NCBI RefSeq assembly: GCF_000375425.1
Contig: NZ_AQXG01000015.1
Location: 1-64,000 of the forward strand
Origin: Gracilimonas tropica DSM 19535
Lineage (GTDB): Bacteria > Bacteroidota > Rhodothermia > Balneolales > Balneolaceae
DNA: 64,000 bases
Direction of reading: 5' to 3'
Part shown: positions 41,163-51,268 of the stretch, in pieces
How the letters are laid out: the number at the start of each line of letters is the position of its first letter
Numbering within the stretch: position 1 is the stretch's first letter
Translations under genes and position numbers: made by a program
The notes under the pieces: generated by a model
The model's input: only the letters and a program-made list of their open reading frames with translations
Databases searched by the model: none
What the model was told of the DNA's origin: nothing

Positions 41163-43475
41163 ATGAATTCAAAAAAAGGTATTAGCAGGGTTGTAAAATT
41201 TTTTTTGATTTTCGCATGCGGGCTTATTTCTCATCATGCTTTAGCTCAATACACCATAGAAGGGTTGGTATCTGATTCGCAAACAAGTCAGCCTCTTGAA
41301 TTAGCAAATATGGTATTGCTAACTATGGATGAACAGATTTACAAAGGCACAACTACAGATATCAACGGCTTGTACCAAATAAGTGGAATTGAAAGTGGAC
41401 GGTACATATTAAAAGCAAGTTACGTTGGTTACCAGCTTTATACGGATACCCTGACTTTTGAAGGCACAAATTTTAATCGGAGAAAAAGTATCAGAATGAC
41501 GGCTTCTGATGAAGCGCAGGGGGAGGTAACGGTTACACACTCGGGAAGGACGGCAGATCTCGATGCCGGGCAGCGCAAGATATCGAGGATAGAACTAGAG
41601 CGGGTTCCAACACCTGGAGCCAGTGGTGATATTGCCTCTTATCTCCAGACTTTGCCCGGCGTGGTTTCAACCGGAGATCGAGGTGGGCAGTTATTTGTAC
41701 GTGGCGGCACTCCCTCAGAAAACATGGTTCTGGTAGACGGACAACTTATTTATCAACCGTTTCATATTATAGGTTTTTTCTCTGCGTTTCCGCAGGAATT
41801 GGTTGCAAATGCAGATTTTTATGCCGGGGGGTATAGTTCTCGATATATCGGTAGAACCTCATCTGTTCTGGATGTAAAATTGCGGCATGGAAATAAATAT
41901 GAGTATGCTGGTTCAGCTTCAATAAGTCCCTTTGTCTCGGAATTGTATATGGAAGGGCCGATCATTGAAGGGAAAACATCGGCGGTGGTGTCGGCCAGGC
42001 AATCATTAATAGAAGGAGCCAGTGCACTTTATCCAATGGAAGATCAACCCCTCAAATTTGACAGTCAGTTTTTAAAGGTGAGCTACAACAATAATCAGGG
42101 CGGTACCTGTTCGATGCTGTTCATGAGAACCTATGACAGAGGAAAAATGGATTTTGAGCAGGGGGACTCATTTAGCTGGAATAATTTTGTAACGGGTGCA
42201 AGGTGTTCCGGTTTGTCGGATGGAGAAATATCGCTATTTGATGTGAATGTCGGATTTTCACATGTATCAAACCTTGCGGGGCAGAACCTGAATTCTGATC
42301 AGGATGGTTTTTTGCCGGGTCCTGATACAGAATCTGATAACAAACGAACCTCCAAATCATCCCTGTTCAATTTAGATATCAACCTTACGCAGTTTCTTAA
42401 GGATGTTCGGTTTGATTATGGTTTCTTCCTCAAAGTAAATGCCATGAGTTATGATATCAGGGAGCTCTTTGTTAGCAACAATGAAGACTCTCAAACACAG
42501 TATAGCCTGGGAAGCTATTTAGAAGCGAACATACCTATTGGAAATACCATTAATTTTTATCCGGGCACGGCTTTTTCCGTTTCAAAAAGCTATAAGCCAA
42601 GTATCGAACCCAGGGCGCGTTTTTCATGGCAACCCCGTGGTAAAGATAATGAAGAACTGAATGCAGCATTTGGAGTTTATCGCCAACCGCTTACCGGAAT
42701 TACCGATAACCGTGATGCCGGTTCGGCTTTCACAGCCTGGGTGCCGGTTCCCAGGGATGCAAAACAGATGGAATCTATACATGCATTGCTTGGATGGAGG
42801 CAGCCTCTTGGGGAGCATTTTAATGTTTCGGTGGAAGGGTACCACAAATGGATCAGTAACAAACCGGTGGCAGTTTGGGGAACAGTTGCTCAATTTACCA
42901 CAGAGATCGCCAATGCCGATGGGATTTCTTATGGTGGAGATATTAATATTGATTATTACGGAAGATATTTATTTCTATCGATCGGATATGGATACGCTCT
43001 GACCGAGTATGAAACCCAGCAGGAGCTATTTGAAGCCTGGTACGGAACATCCTCCCAAAAATATAATCCTGCACACGATCGACGTCATAAGATAAATGCC
43101 CAGGCAAGCCTTGATATTCAGAAATACCGATTCAACATAAGCTGGCAGCTTGGTTCTGGTTTGCCTTATACTCGTCCGCTTGGGTTCGATGATCTGATAC
43201 GATTTGAAGACCATCTGCCAAATATCAAAAATGTGCCGGGAGTGCCACGAATAATTTTAGATAAACCTTATGATGGCCGGCTTCCAATTTATCACCGTCT
43301 CGATTTTTCACTGGAGCGGTCGTTTAATGTACAGTCTTCCGAGGTTGAGATGAAAGTGGGAGCCATCAATACCTATAATCAGGAGAATATTTTTTACTAT
43401 GATGTATATACTCAGCGACAGATCAATCAGCTCCCTTTCTACCCTTATGCATCTTTAAAGCTTTCTATTGATTAA
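41163..43475 (+). CDS. TonB-dependent outer-membrane receptor with carboxypeptidase-like N-terminal domain
   Basis: A 770-residue outer-membrane transporter. A signal peptide (about 1-28) is followed by a CarboxypepD_reg domain (about 30-115: IEGLVSDSQTSQPLELANMV, GRYILKASYVGYQLY) and a plug domain with VPTPGASGDIASYLQTLPGV, GQLFVRGGTPSENMVLVDGQ and GGYSSRYIGRTSSVLDVKL. A beta-barrel runs to the aromatic end YPYASLKLSID. The next two genes encode DUF4249 lipoproteins that overlap or closely follow, a pairing that recurs in Bacteroidota. The substrate is unknown. No anti-sigma or ECF pair is nearby. Confidence 0.92.
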   Translation: MNSKKGISRVVKFFLIFACGLISHHALAQYTIEGLVSDSQTSQPLELANMVLLTMDEQIYKGTTTDINGLYQISGIESGRYILKASYVGYQLYTDTLTFEGTNFNRRKSIRMTASDEAQGEVTVTHSGRTADLDAGQRKISRIELERVPTPGASGDIASYLQTLPGVVSTGDRGGQLFVRGGTPSENMVLVDGQLIYQPFHIIGFFSAFPQELVANADFYAGGYSSRYIGRTSSVLDVKLRHGNKYEYAGSASISPFVSELYMEGPIIEGKTSAVVSARQSLIEGASALYPMEDQPLKFDSQFLKVSYNNNQGGTCSMLFMRTYDRGKMDFEQGDSFSWNNFVTGARCSGLSDGEISLFDVNVGFSHVSNLAGQNLNSDQDGFLPGPDTESDNKRTSKSSLFNLDINLTQFLKDVRFDYGFFLKVNAMSYDIRELFVSNNEDSQTQYSLGSYLEANIPIGNTINFYPGTAFSVSKSYKPSIEPRARFSWQPRGKDNEELNAAFGVYRQPLTGITDNRDAGSAFTAWVPVPRDAKQMESIHALLGWRQPLGEHFNVSVEGYHKWISNKPVAVWGTVAQFTTEIANADGISYGGDINIDYYGRYLFLSIGYGYALTEYETQQELFEAWYGTSSQKYNPAHDRRHKINAQASLDIQKYRFNISWQLGSGLPYTRPLGFDDLIRFEDHLPNIKNVPGVPRIILDKPYDGRLPIYHRLDFSLERSFNVQSSEVEMKVGAINTYNQENIFYYDVYTQRQINQLPFYPYASLKLSID

Positions 43476-44392
43476 TGAGATATTCAGTTCGAATAAAAAC
43501 TCTTTTGTACGGTTCGATTCTGGCAGGTATGTCGATTCTGATTCAAAGCTGCGAGCAGCCTTTTGAGCCCTTGGTTGAAAATGACCGGTATCACTTCACG
43601 ATTCATGGAGTGCTGGATGCCTCTGCTGATACGCAATGGGTTCGGGTTATGCCGGTACGTGACTCTATTTTTACCTCCCCAAAGCCTCTTGGGGCCGATG
43701 TTAGTATAACCCGTTTAAGTACCGGTGAAAAAATCACACTTGAAGATTCACTTTTTGAGCTTCGGCAGGGTTATTATGCCTGGAATTATTGGACCGACGA
43801 AGATATTCTGCCCGATGAGGATTATTTGTTTGCTGCTGTTAACCAAGAGGGAGACTCGAGTACCGTACATATTCAGGTGCCTCCTGAATTTCCTCCTCCA
43901 ATCGTAATTTATGGAGGAAATAGCCCAATAGGCCAAATTTTTATTGAAGGGATTGAAAATATAGCAGTGGTAGACATTATCTTTTATTTCCATGTATTTT
44001 CAAATGGGACAAGCAGTCCACTTATAAAGCAAGGTTATTCCCAACTTGATGACATCAGAGAGAGCGCAGATGGTACTCAAGTGGTTTATGCATATCCGGG
44101 AGAAGGGAAAAGAAGAATTGGAGAGCAATATCGGGGAGGAGATATGACTGTGGTTCATGAAAAGCAGGAACTCCTGATTGTGTCAGGAGGTCCCGGTTGG
44201 CCCGATACTGAAGGGTTGAGTGAGCCGGAACGCTTTTTGCCGGGTGCCATTTCGAATGTTAGAAACGGATTGGGTGTTTTACCCGGTGCCGTAAGTATGG
44301 TGCTGCCATTTAAAGGCTGCTTTGATGAAGAAGGTGAAAGGGTCCCCTGTGAGCCCTTGAAGTCAAAACCATTATTAGATTTAGATAAATAG
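43475..44392 (+). CDS. DUF4249 family lipoprotein, copy A
   Basis: A 305-residue lipoprotein with lipobox IQSC (Cys26). The pattern EQPFEPLVENDRYHFTIHGV, SADTQWVRVMPVRDSIF, and PGAISNVRNGLGVLPGAVS near the end are DUF4249 features. Its start overlaps the receptor stop by one base (TAATG). The product is probably a surface or periplasmic partner of the receptor. It shares strong similarity with the next gene and is a paralogue of it. Confidence 0.87.
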   Translation: MRYSVRIKTLLYGSILAGMSILIQSCEQPFEPLVENDRYHFTIHGVLDASADTQWVRVMPVRDSIFTSPKPLGADVSITRLSTGEKITLEDSLFELRQGYYAWNYWTDEDILPDEDYLFAAVNQEGDSSTVHIQVPPEFPPPIVIYGGNSPIGQIFIEGIENIAVVDIIFYFHVFSNGTSSPLIKQGYSQLDDIRESADGTQVVYAYPGEGKRRIGEQYRGGDMTVVHEKQELLIVSGGPGWPDTEGLSEPERFLPGAISNVRNGLGVLPGAVSMVLPFKGCFDEEGERVPCEPLKSKPLLDLDK

Positions 44393-44397
44393 ATGAA

Positions 44398-45273
44398 ATG
44401 GAAGGTTCGGCAAAAGCAAAGATAAATTATACACTGCTTGCTGCAATTTTAACAGCCTTGGTAGGGTGCGAGCAAACGTTTGAACCTATCAAAGAGAATA
44501 ATTTATACAATTACACCATGTACGCTGTTCTCGATCTTTCCGCAGATACCCAATGGGTAAGAGTTATGCCGGTTCGAAATACCATCCTCAAAGATTCTGT
44601 TCCCAATAACGCTACTGTTAAACTAACTCGGTTAAGTACAAGTGAAACTGTGGTGCTGGAGGACTCTTTATTCAAACTTTCGCAAGACAGTTATGTATGG
44701 AATTTTTGGACCGATTCCCCTCTTTTTGGCAATGAAAAATACCTGTTGGAGGCTATTTCTCCTGAGGGAAATATTACTTCAGCTACAGCTATGGTACCTC
44801 CTGAATTTCCGCAGCCGGATATTTACTACAGAGAAAACACTTCGGATTGCTACATTCAGATCAATGAATTGGCCGAAAATATACCTGTGGTTGAAATAGA
44901 GTATACGTTTAGAATACAGAGAGACGTTTTATCGGGATTGTATTCTTTTCCAATATCACATACGGGAGATCTGGAACCCGGTATTAGGGGAAAGCAGGTG
45001 GTTGTTTCGAATGATGTTCAAAGAATAGCTTCAGAATTCGGGGCAGACATTAACCAACTCAGGGATTTAAGCGGAACATTAACGGTGGTTTCTGCAGATA
45101 CGAACTGGTATGAAATGGACAGGTTAGATACAGATCTTCCCGGTACTGCATCAAATGTGCAAAATGGACTTGGACTTGTAACCGGAATAGTCAGCAAGAC
45201 TCAACCCTGGAAACCGAATGTACCTGATCAGCAACAATTTTTATTTTGCCCTCCGGACTACGCTGACCAATAA
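44398..45273 (+). CDS. DUF4249 family lipoprotein, copy B
   Basis: A 291-residue lipoprotein with lipobox LVGC (Cys24). Residues after it (EQTFEPIKENNLYNYTMYAV, SADTQWVRVMPVRNTIL) align directly with copy A (SADTQWVRVMPVRDSIF). The C-terminal PGTASNVQNGLGLVTGIVS corresponds to copy A's NVRNGLGVLPGAVS. This indicates a tandem duplication. It begins 5 bases after the copy A stop. A nearer ATG at 44393 is in another frame and hits a stop quickly. Confidence 0.86.
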   Translation: MEGSAKAKINYTLLAAILTALVGCEQTFEPIKENNLYNYTMYAVLDLSADTQWVRVMPVRNTILKDSVPNNATVKLTRLSTSETVVLEDSLFKLSQDSYVWNFWTDSPLFGNEKYLLEAISPEGNITSATAMVPPEFPQPDIYYRENTSDCYIQINELAENIPVVEIEYTFRIQRDVLSGLYSFPISHTGDLEPGIRGKQVVVSNDVQRIASEFGADINQLRDLSGTLTVVSADTNWYEMDRLDTDLPGTASNVQNGLGLVTGIVSKTQPWKPNVPDQQQFLFCPPDYADQ

Positions 45274-45362
45274 ATACCTATTTCAGGGGATATATATTAA
45301 TGCCCGTTCCCCTCATATTTGAATCTCAAACTATCATTGTATTCAAAATTATGAGGATTAAA

Positions 45363-45902
45363 ATGAAAAAAATATGCATGATCCTGGTAACTGTTCTGCT
45401 AATTTCGGTAACAGCTTTTGCCCAGGATTCAAACGAAGTAACACCTACCTTTCGGGGGTCCGGAGCTTTGGATATTAATGTGGGCTTAGGGCTTGGAACA
45501 ACCCTAACCGGATCGGGGATTCCTATCAATGCATCCGTTGGCTATGGGATCAACGAGAATATAAGTGTGGGAGGTTATCTTGGATTCGCACAAACCAAAG
45601 AAGACTTCAACTTTGGTACCGGCTCCGGAACCTGGACTTATACGAATTTTATCATCGGGGCCAGAGGAGCTTACCATTATCCACTGGTAGACAACTTTGA
45701 TACGTACGGCGGACTGATGCTTGGGTATAACATCGCAACTGCAAATTGGGATGGCCCGGGTAACCCGAATGCATCTGCAGGAGGCTTAAGTTACTCGGCT
45801 TTTGTAGGCAGCCGGTATCATTTTACCGAAAAGCTGGGTGGATTTGCTGAGCTTGGTTATGGTATTGCGTACCTGCAATTCGGTCTGACGGTTAGGATGT
45901 AG
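45363..45902 (+). CDS. Small outer-membrane beta-barrel protein
   Basis: A 179-residue protein from the ATG at 45363, which gives a clean signal peptide (MKKICMILVTVLLISVTAFAQ). The longer frame from 45300 would place about 20 unrelated residues ahead of it, and GAGG lies just upstream of the chosen start. The body is an alternating barrel (NVGLGLGTTLTGSGIPINAS, INENISVGGYLGFAQ, YPLVDNFDTYGGLMLGYN) ending in GYGIAYLQFGLTVRM. It is a generic OmpA-like/porin-like barrel with unknown role. Confidence 0.8.
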   Translation: MKKICMILVTVLLISVTAFAQDSNEVTPTFRGSGALDINVGLGLGTTLTGSGIPINASVGYGINENISVGGYLGFAQTKEDFNFGTGSGTWTYTNFIIGARGAYHYPLVDNFDTYGGLMLGYNIATANWDGPGNPNASAGGLSYSAFVGSRYHFTEKLGGFAELGYGIAYLQFGLTVRM

Positions 45903-45946
45903 CTTTCTAATTCATCAAGGCAGCTTTAAATCGTAGTACCTTTGAA

Positions 45947-45982
45947 AAGCCCATTATATGATTATGTAATGGGCTTATTTTA
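45947..45982 (+). terminator. Terminator after the small barrel gene
   Basis: AAGCCCATTA (45947-45956) pairs perfectly with TAATGGGCTT (45967-45976) and is followed by ATTTTAT. It ends the receptor/lipoprotein/barrel unit before acnA. Confidence 0.85.
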
Positions 45983-46115
45983 TGCTCATAACAGGACGAA
46001 TATAAGCCGGGGATAACGCAAAACAATGTTATTGATAGATAGTAAGTAAAGACAATGCCTAAAAAAAATCGTACCTTCCGACCCGGAATAAGTAAATCCA
46101 AACATTGATTAAATC

Positions 46116-48821
46116 ATGAGCGATAAACTGAAGCAAACCAGAGTTGAATTTGAAACCGGTTCGGGTAAAGCCTTTCTTCACAGCTTGCCTAAATTGAAAG
46201 AACTGGGTTACGATAATATTGATAAACTGCCTTTCTCGGTAAAGATCTTATTGGAGGCCGTCCTCAGAGAATTTGACGGCTATGCAGTCACAGAGAAAGA
46301 TGTGGAGGCATTGGCAAACTATGATGCCAAAAACCCACAGGGAGAAATTCCTTTTAAACCGTCGCGTGTGGTACTTCAGGATTTTACGGGAGTTCCGGCG
46401 GTTGTAGATCTCGCGGCACTGCGTTCTGCTATGAAGCGGATGGGTGGTAAAGCCACCGATATTAACCCACAAGTACCTGTGGATCTGGTGATTGACCATT
46501 CCGTACAGGTGGATATGTTCGGTCAGGATTATGCGCTCATGTATAATGTAGAAAAAGAAATGGAGCGTAACCGCGAACGTTACGAATTCCTGAAATGGGG
46601 TAAAGAAGCCTTTGATAATTTCCGTGTAGTTCCTCCGGGACGTGGTATTGTTCACCAGGTGAACCTTGAATATCTGGGACGCGGAGTTTTCACCCGGAAA
46701 GAAGAAGACGGAACCACGACTGCTTATCCTGATACGTTAGTAGGAACCGATTCTCACACCACTATGATCAACGGACTTGGAATTCTTGGTTGGGGTGTTG
46801 GCGGTATTGAAGCGGAAGCAGCCATGCTTGGACAACCAATATCTATGTTGGTTCCTGAAGTGGTTGGTATGAAATTGACCGGTAAACTGCGGGAAGGTAT
46901 CACCGCGACCGACCTTACTTTGACGGTAACACAAATGCTGCGTCAGCATGGAGTAGTAGGTAAATTTGTAGAATTTTATGGGGATGGACTCAGCAATATG
47001 AGTCTCCCTGATCGCGCAACCATCGCGAATATGTCTCCGGAATATGGAGCTACCATGGGCTTTTTCCCAATTGATGAAGAGTCCCTGCGATATATGAGAA
47101 GAACCGGACGTTCTGAAGAATTGGTGAAATTAGTAGAAGCCTATACTAAAGCTCAGGGCTTATTCAGAACGGATGATACCCCGGATCCGGAATTCTCTTC
47201 AACACTTGAGTTGGATCTGAGTACGGTGGAAACTTCACTAGCCGGACCCAAACTGCCTCATGATCGCATCAAGCTAAATAATATGAAGCAGGCTTTTGAG
47301 CAGTCACTAACCAGTGATAACCCAACGATGGGCTTCAACCTGACGCAGGAAAAACTGGCTAATAAAGGCTTGTACAAGAACGGTCAGGAAATCGAGATGA
47401 AACATGGTGATGTAGTAATAGCGGCTATCACGTCTTGTACCAACACCTCTAACCCAAGTGTAATGTTAGGTGCCGGAATTGTAGCCAAGAAAGCCTACGA
47501 AAAAGGACTCAAAGTGCCGGCGTATGTGAAAACTTCTCTCGCACCGGGTTCCCGGGTAGTGACCGAATACCTGAAAGAAGCAGGGCTTACCGAATACATG
47601 GACAAACTTGGATTCAACCTGGTGGGTTATGGTTGTACAACATGTATCGGAAATTCCGGTCCGCTGCCTGAACCGGTTGAAAAAGCAATCAAAGAAGGTG
47701 ATCTGATCGCTGCGGGTGTACTTTCCGGAAACCGTAACTTTGAAGGACGAATTCACCCATGGGTGAAAGCAAATTACCTGGCATCACCTCCATTGGTGGT
47801 AGCTTATGCTTTGGCCGGAAGCGTAGATATCGATCTTGCAACTGAGCCGCTTGGCAAAGACAAAGATGGCAATGATGTGTATCTGAAAGACATTTGGCCA
47901 ACTACCGAGGAAATTGCTGAGCACCTGGATGCGGCTATTCGTCCTGAGCTGTTCGACAAGATGTACAGTGATATCTTCGAATCGCCAACTTGGGAAGAAA
48001 TTCCGGTATCAGGCGGCGACTTGTTTAACTGGAGTGAGGAATCAACATACATTCAGGAACCTCCATTCTTTATGGGGATGAGTGAAGAACCTCAGCCAAT
48101 CAAACCTATCAAAGGCGCAAGAGCATTGGTTAAAGTGGGCGATTCTATTACTACAGATCACATTTCTCCAGCCGGTAACATCGCAGAAGATTCACCTGCA
48201 GGTAAATACCTGAAAGAGCATGGCGTAGAGAAAGCGGATTTCAATTCGTACGGTTCACGCCGAGGTAACGACCGCGTGATGACGCGTGGAACTTTTGCCA
48301 ATGTACGATTCAAGAATCAATTGGCTCCCGGAAAAGAAGGCGGATATACAACCTATCACCCAACTGGAGAAGTAACTACGATCTACGATGCTTCGCTGAA
48401 ATACAAAGAGTCAGGAACTCCTCTGGTTGCGTTGGCCGGAACGCAATATGGAACAGGTTCATCCCGAGACTGGGCTGCTAAGGGAACTAATTTGTTAGGA
48501 GTGAAATGTGTGATCGCTACTTCTTACGAGCGTATCCACCGTTCAAACCTGATCCAAATGGGTGTACTGCCCCTGCAGTTCAAAGACGGTGATACGGCCG
48601 ACAGCCTTGGACTTGATGGAACCGAAACCTTCGACATCCATGTGGATGACAACGTGAAGGCACAGGATGAGATCAAAGTCACTGCGACGAAAGCAGACGG
48701 AGAAGTGATCGAATTTATGACCGATTGCCGTATTGATACTCCTGTTGAGGTAGATTATTACCGAAACGGAGGAATTCTTCATACGGTACTGCTTGACTAT
48801 CTCAAAAAGAGTAAGTCATAG
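46116..48821 (+). CDS. acnA: Aconitate hydratase A
   Basis: A 901-residue [4Fe-4S] enzyme that converts citrate to isocitrate in the TCA cycle. Cluster cysteines are in [18 protein letters not shown] and [14 protein letters not shown]. Other family blocks are [24 protein letters not shown] [29 protein letters not shown] and the C-terminal swivel [20 protein letters not shown]. The length matches AcnA and IRP1-like aconitases. It stands alone between two terminators. Confidence 0.97.
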   Translation: MSDKLKQTRVEFETGSGKAFLHSLPKLKELGYDNIDKLPFSVKILLEAVLREFDGYAVTEKDVEALANYDAKNPQGEIPFKPSRVVLQDFTGVPAVVDLAALRSAMKRMGGKATDINPQVPVDLVIDHSVQVDMFGQDYALMYNVEKEMERNRERYEFLKWGKEAFDNFRVVPPGRGIVHQVNLEYLGRGVFTRKEEDGTTTAYPDTLVGTDSHTTMINGLGILGWGVGGIEAEAAMLGQPISMLVPEVVGMKLTGKLREGITATDLTLTVTQMLRQHGVVGKFVEFYGDGLSNMSLPDRATIANMSPEYGATMGFFPIDEESLRYMRRTGRSEELVKLVEAYTKAQGLFRTDDTPDPEFSSTLELDLSTVETSLAGPKLPHDRIKLNNMKQAFEQSLTSDNPTMGFNLTQEKLANKGLYKNGQEIEMKHGDVVIAAITSCTNTSNPSVMLGAGIVAKKAYEKGLKVPAYVKTSLAPGSRVVTEYLKEAGLTEYMDKLGFNLVGYGCTTCIGNSGPLPEPVEKAIKEGDLIAAGVLSGNRNFEGRIHPWVKANYLASPPLVVAYALAGSVDIDLATEPLGKDKDGNDVYLKDIWPTTEEIAEHLDAAIRPELFDKMYSDIFESPTWEEIPVSGGDLFNWSEESTYIQEPPFFMGMSEEPQPIKPIKGARALVKVGDSITTDHISPAGNIAEDSPAGKYLKEHGVEKADFNSYGSRRGNDRVMTRGTFANVRFKNQLAPGKEGGYTTYHPTGEVTTIYDASLKYKESGTPLVALAGTQYGTGSSRDWAAKGTNLLGVKCVIATSYERIHRSNLIQMGVLPLQFKDGDTADSLGLDGTETFDIHVDDNVKAQDEIKVTATKADGEVIEFMTDCRIDTPVEVDYYRNGGILHTVLLDYLKKSKS

Positions 48822-48850
48822 TAAGTAAGCAACTGATTATCTAAAATCTA

Positions 48851-48880
48851 AAAAGCACAGTTAAGGCTGTGCTTTTTTTT
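48851..48880 (+). terminator. Rho-independent terminator after acnA
   Basis: AAAAGCACAG (48851-48860) pairs with CTGTGCTTTT (48867-48876), with T residues to 48880. Located 30 bases after the acnA stop. Confidence 0.93.
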
Positions 48881-48909
48881 ATGTGGTTGATTTTCGGATC
48901 AGAAGGGAA

Positions 48910-48943
48910 TTTGTTTATATTCAGGTTCTGTAAAATACTTTCG
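48910..48943 (+). promoter_or_regulatory. Candidate promoter for the GAF histidine kinase
   Basis: TTTG (48910-48913) and TACTTTCG (48936-48943) have 22 bases between them, the same spacing as before panC. The second agrees with TAnnTTTG except at one position. It lies between the acnA terminator and the kinase start. Confidence 0.4.
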
Positions 48944-48992
48944 GGAGTTTTATATCAAAGAAAAAAATAAAAATAAGACCAATACCTCCTCT

Positions 48993-50120
48993 GTGGAAGA
49001 AAGGGAAGAGTTGCTTCTGCATGTGATCGAGGGGATCAACCGAACACTTGAGTTGAAACATGTTCTGAAAAAGTGCATGGAAGCAACAAAGGTTGTGATG
49101 CAATCAGAAGCAAGTTCACTCATGTTGCTTGATGAAATCACGGGTGATTTGAACATTAGCATTCCTACCGGTCCTGTAAAGGATGAAGTTAAAGGAATGA
49201 CTATTCCCAAAAATAAGGGAATAGGAGGATGGGTTATTTCTTACAATCAGCCATTTATTTCAAATGATGTAGTTGAAAGTGATATTTTCTGGAAAGACCT
49301 TTCCACCGGTTTTACCACCAGAAATATCATTTGTGTGCCACTCAGAAATTCAAAAGGAGAGGCCTTTGGCGTGATGCAAGCCATTAATAAAAAAGAGGGA
49401 AAACCTTTTGTAAATGAAGATGTGCCTGTTTTCGAGGCCTTTGCAATTCATGTGGCTACAGCTATTGAACGGTCAAAGAAATATGATGAGCTTGAGAATA
49501 AACTTCATGACCGGAATACCCAACTATCTGAAATTCATCATCGCTTAAAAAATAACTTAGCTATTATAAGTGCACTGATCGAGTTTGACCTTGAAGAAGT
49601 GCAGGATGAAAGATCAAAGGAGGTTCTTTCGGCAACCAGTTCCAGAATTCGTTCGGTAGCTGATGCCCATGCCCTGCTTTATGATAAACCTGACCAGTCT
49701 AAAATGGATTTGTCAGAGTATTTGTTATCTATTGCTCACAATGTCGAAAATATCTTCAGCTCACCCGATAAAGACATTATTCTCAGCACAAGGTTTGAAC
49801 CGGTTATGCTTAACAGCAGCCGCAGTATGGTATGCGGATTGATCTTGAATGAGCTGCTCATCAATGCATATAAACATGCCTTTGTTAAGAAAGACTCAGG
49901 AGACATAATCATAAGCCTGAAAAGAACCGGTAAAGACAAGATTGTCATGATTGTAACGGATGACGGTATCGGCTTTAAGGATGACAGCCTGAAATACAGA
50001 AGCGGAAAGCCGAATGGACAATTTATAATAAATGCGCTGGTTGAAAAGCTGGATGGCGACATTACCTATACTCAAAATCCGGAGATCGGTTCTACTTGCT
50101 TAATTTCCTTTCCTGCTTAA
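48993..50120 (+). CDS. GAF-domain histidine kinase, HisKA_2 type, cytoplasmic
   Basis: A 375-residue kinase without TM helices. The GAF sensor spans about 20-165 (VMQSEASSLMLLDEITGDLN, GMTIPKNKGIGGWVI, FGVMQAINKKEGKPF). The HisKA_2 stretch (about 178-195) reads LSEIHHRLKNNLAIIS, with the likely phospho-His in EIHHRLKNNL. The HATPase_c domain (about 265-375) has LNELLINAYKHAF and TDDGIGFKD. The start shown is GTG. The frame stays open upstream, so a longer N-terminus from a non-ATG codon is possible. It is an orphan kinase, and no response regulator is adjacent. Its stop overlaps the convergent monooxygenase gene end. Confidence 0.88.
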   Translation: MEEREELLLHVIEGINRTLELKHVLKKCMEATKVVMQSEASSLMLLDEITGDLNISIPTGPVKDEVKGMTIPKNKGIGGWVISYNQPFISNDVVESDIFWKDLSTGFTTRNIICVPLRNSKGEAFGVMQAINKKEGKPFVNEDVPVFEAFAIHVATAIERSKKYDELENKLHDRNTQLSEIHHRLKNNLAIISALIEFDLEEVQDERSKEVLSATSSRIRSVADAHALLYDKPDQSKMDLSEYLLSIAHNVENIFSSPDKDIILSTRFEPVMLNSSRSMVCGLILNELLINAYKHAFVKKDSGDIIISLKRTGKDKIVMIVTDDGIGFKDDSLKYRSGKPNGQFIINALVEKLDGDITYTQNPEIGSTCLISFPA

Positions 50121-51268
50121 AAGCCAAAACTGTCCAGATCTCTCATCGTAAATAGACGGGCTACTTTCTTTTTTAAAGGAGTACGCAGCAGAAATTTAAG
50201 GAATAGGTTTTTAAAAGCCGGAATTTTTGAAGCTCTGCCCAACATCATATTCATCTCTGCCCTGCGAGCTACTTTAGCCACAATTTTTTTGTGATTTTTA
50301 CTGTACGCATCCGGTGCTTCAGAAGGAGTCTCCTCCGACAATATTTTCGATAATTTCCAGGCACCCAGCCAACCCAGGTTCATTCCTTGTCCGCCAATAG
50401 GACTTACCACATGCGCGGCATCACCGGCCAGTAATATCCTCCCTTTAGCAAAAACTTCAGCCGTAAAGTGCTGCACTCCAAAACTACTGAGCATAGTATT
50501 TTTCGCCATCGAAATATCGTAACCAATCCTGGTTTTGATGGCTGATGAAAGCAATTCTTTGTTGGGTTCTTTTATATAATGATCTGTTTTTACCACCCAT
50601 CGACGCATTCCGTTTGGCAGAGGAAAACACTCTATCAAACCGGCTCTTGGCAGGAACACAGCCGCATCCTGGCCGAAATTGGTGGTGTCCTCAAAATCGC
50701 CCATGATGTAGGTATCCGGGTATCGCTTCCCGGAATAGTGAATGGAAGCCTCTCTTCTTACCTGGCTGTTTTTGCCGTCGCATCCCACAAGATAGCCGCA
50801 GCGGATTTGCTGAGTATCTCCCGTTTGATGATAGTTTACAAGCACATGCTGATCTTTTTCCTCAAACCCTTGAAAGTCTGCCTTCTGAATAAGAGCATCG
50901 GAATCCAGCTTGTGCAATTCTTTTCGTAAAATAGATTCTGTAGTAAACTGTGGGCATGCCAAAATATAGTTATGCGGTTGAGGACAGTTCTCAAAGGAGA
51001 TCTCTCCCAGCTTTTTATTTTCTGTAAACGCAATTCCCTTCCTGATTTTTAAACCTGCTTTCAAAAAGGGTAGGGTGATTCCAAGCTCATCAAAAAGTTC
51101 CAGCGAAACCGGGTGAATTCCCAAAGATCGCGAATCCGGCACCGGGTCTTTTCTCCGTTCTAAAACGCGGCATTTTACTCCTTTTTTAATCAGGCTAATA
51201 GCCAGGAAAAGCCCGACGGGTCCCCCGCCTACAATCACAACCGGTATTTCGGGTTTAGCTTCTGCCAT
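50117..51268 (-). CDS. FAD-dependent aromatic monooxygenase (UbiH/SrsC-like)
   Basis: A 383-residue flavoprotein. The FAD dinucleotide fold begins VVIVGGGPVGLFLAISL, then LVGCDGKNSQVR (DG motif) and ILLAGDAAHVVSPIGGQGMN (GD motif). These mark a group A single-component hydroxylase that uses NAD(P)H and O2 on an aromatic ring. Its start overlaps the end of the methyltransferase gene by 14 bases. It forms the third gene in a PKS-methyltransferase-monooxygenase unit, where it would hydroxylate a polyketide-derived phenol toward a quinone, as SrsC does in Streptomyces. Confidence 0.9.
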   Translation of the reverse strand: MAEAKPEIPVVIVGGGPVGLFLAISLIKKGVKCRVLERRKDPVPDSRSLGIHPVSLELFDELGITLPFLKAGLKIRKGIAFTENKKLGEISFENCPQPHNYILACPQFTTESILRKELHKLDSDALIQKADFQGFEEKDQHVLVNYHQTGDTQQIRCGYLVGCDGKNSQVRREASIHYSGKRYPDTYIMGDFEDTTNFGQDAAVFLPRAGLIECFPLPNGMRRWVVKTDHYIKEPNKELLSSAIKTRIGYDISMAKNTMLSSFGVQHFTAEVFAKGRILLAGDAAHVVSPIGGQGMNLGWLGAWKLSKILSEETPSEAPDAYSKNHKKIVAKVARRAEMNMMLGRASKIPAFKNLFLKFLLRTPLKKKVARLFTMRDLDSFGF

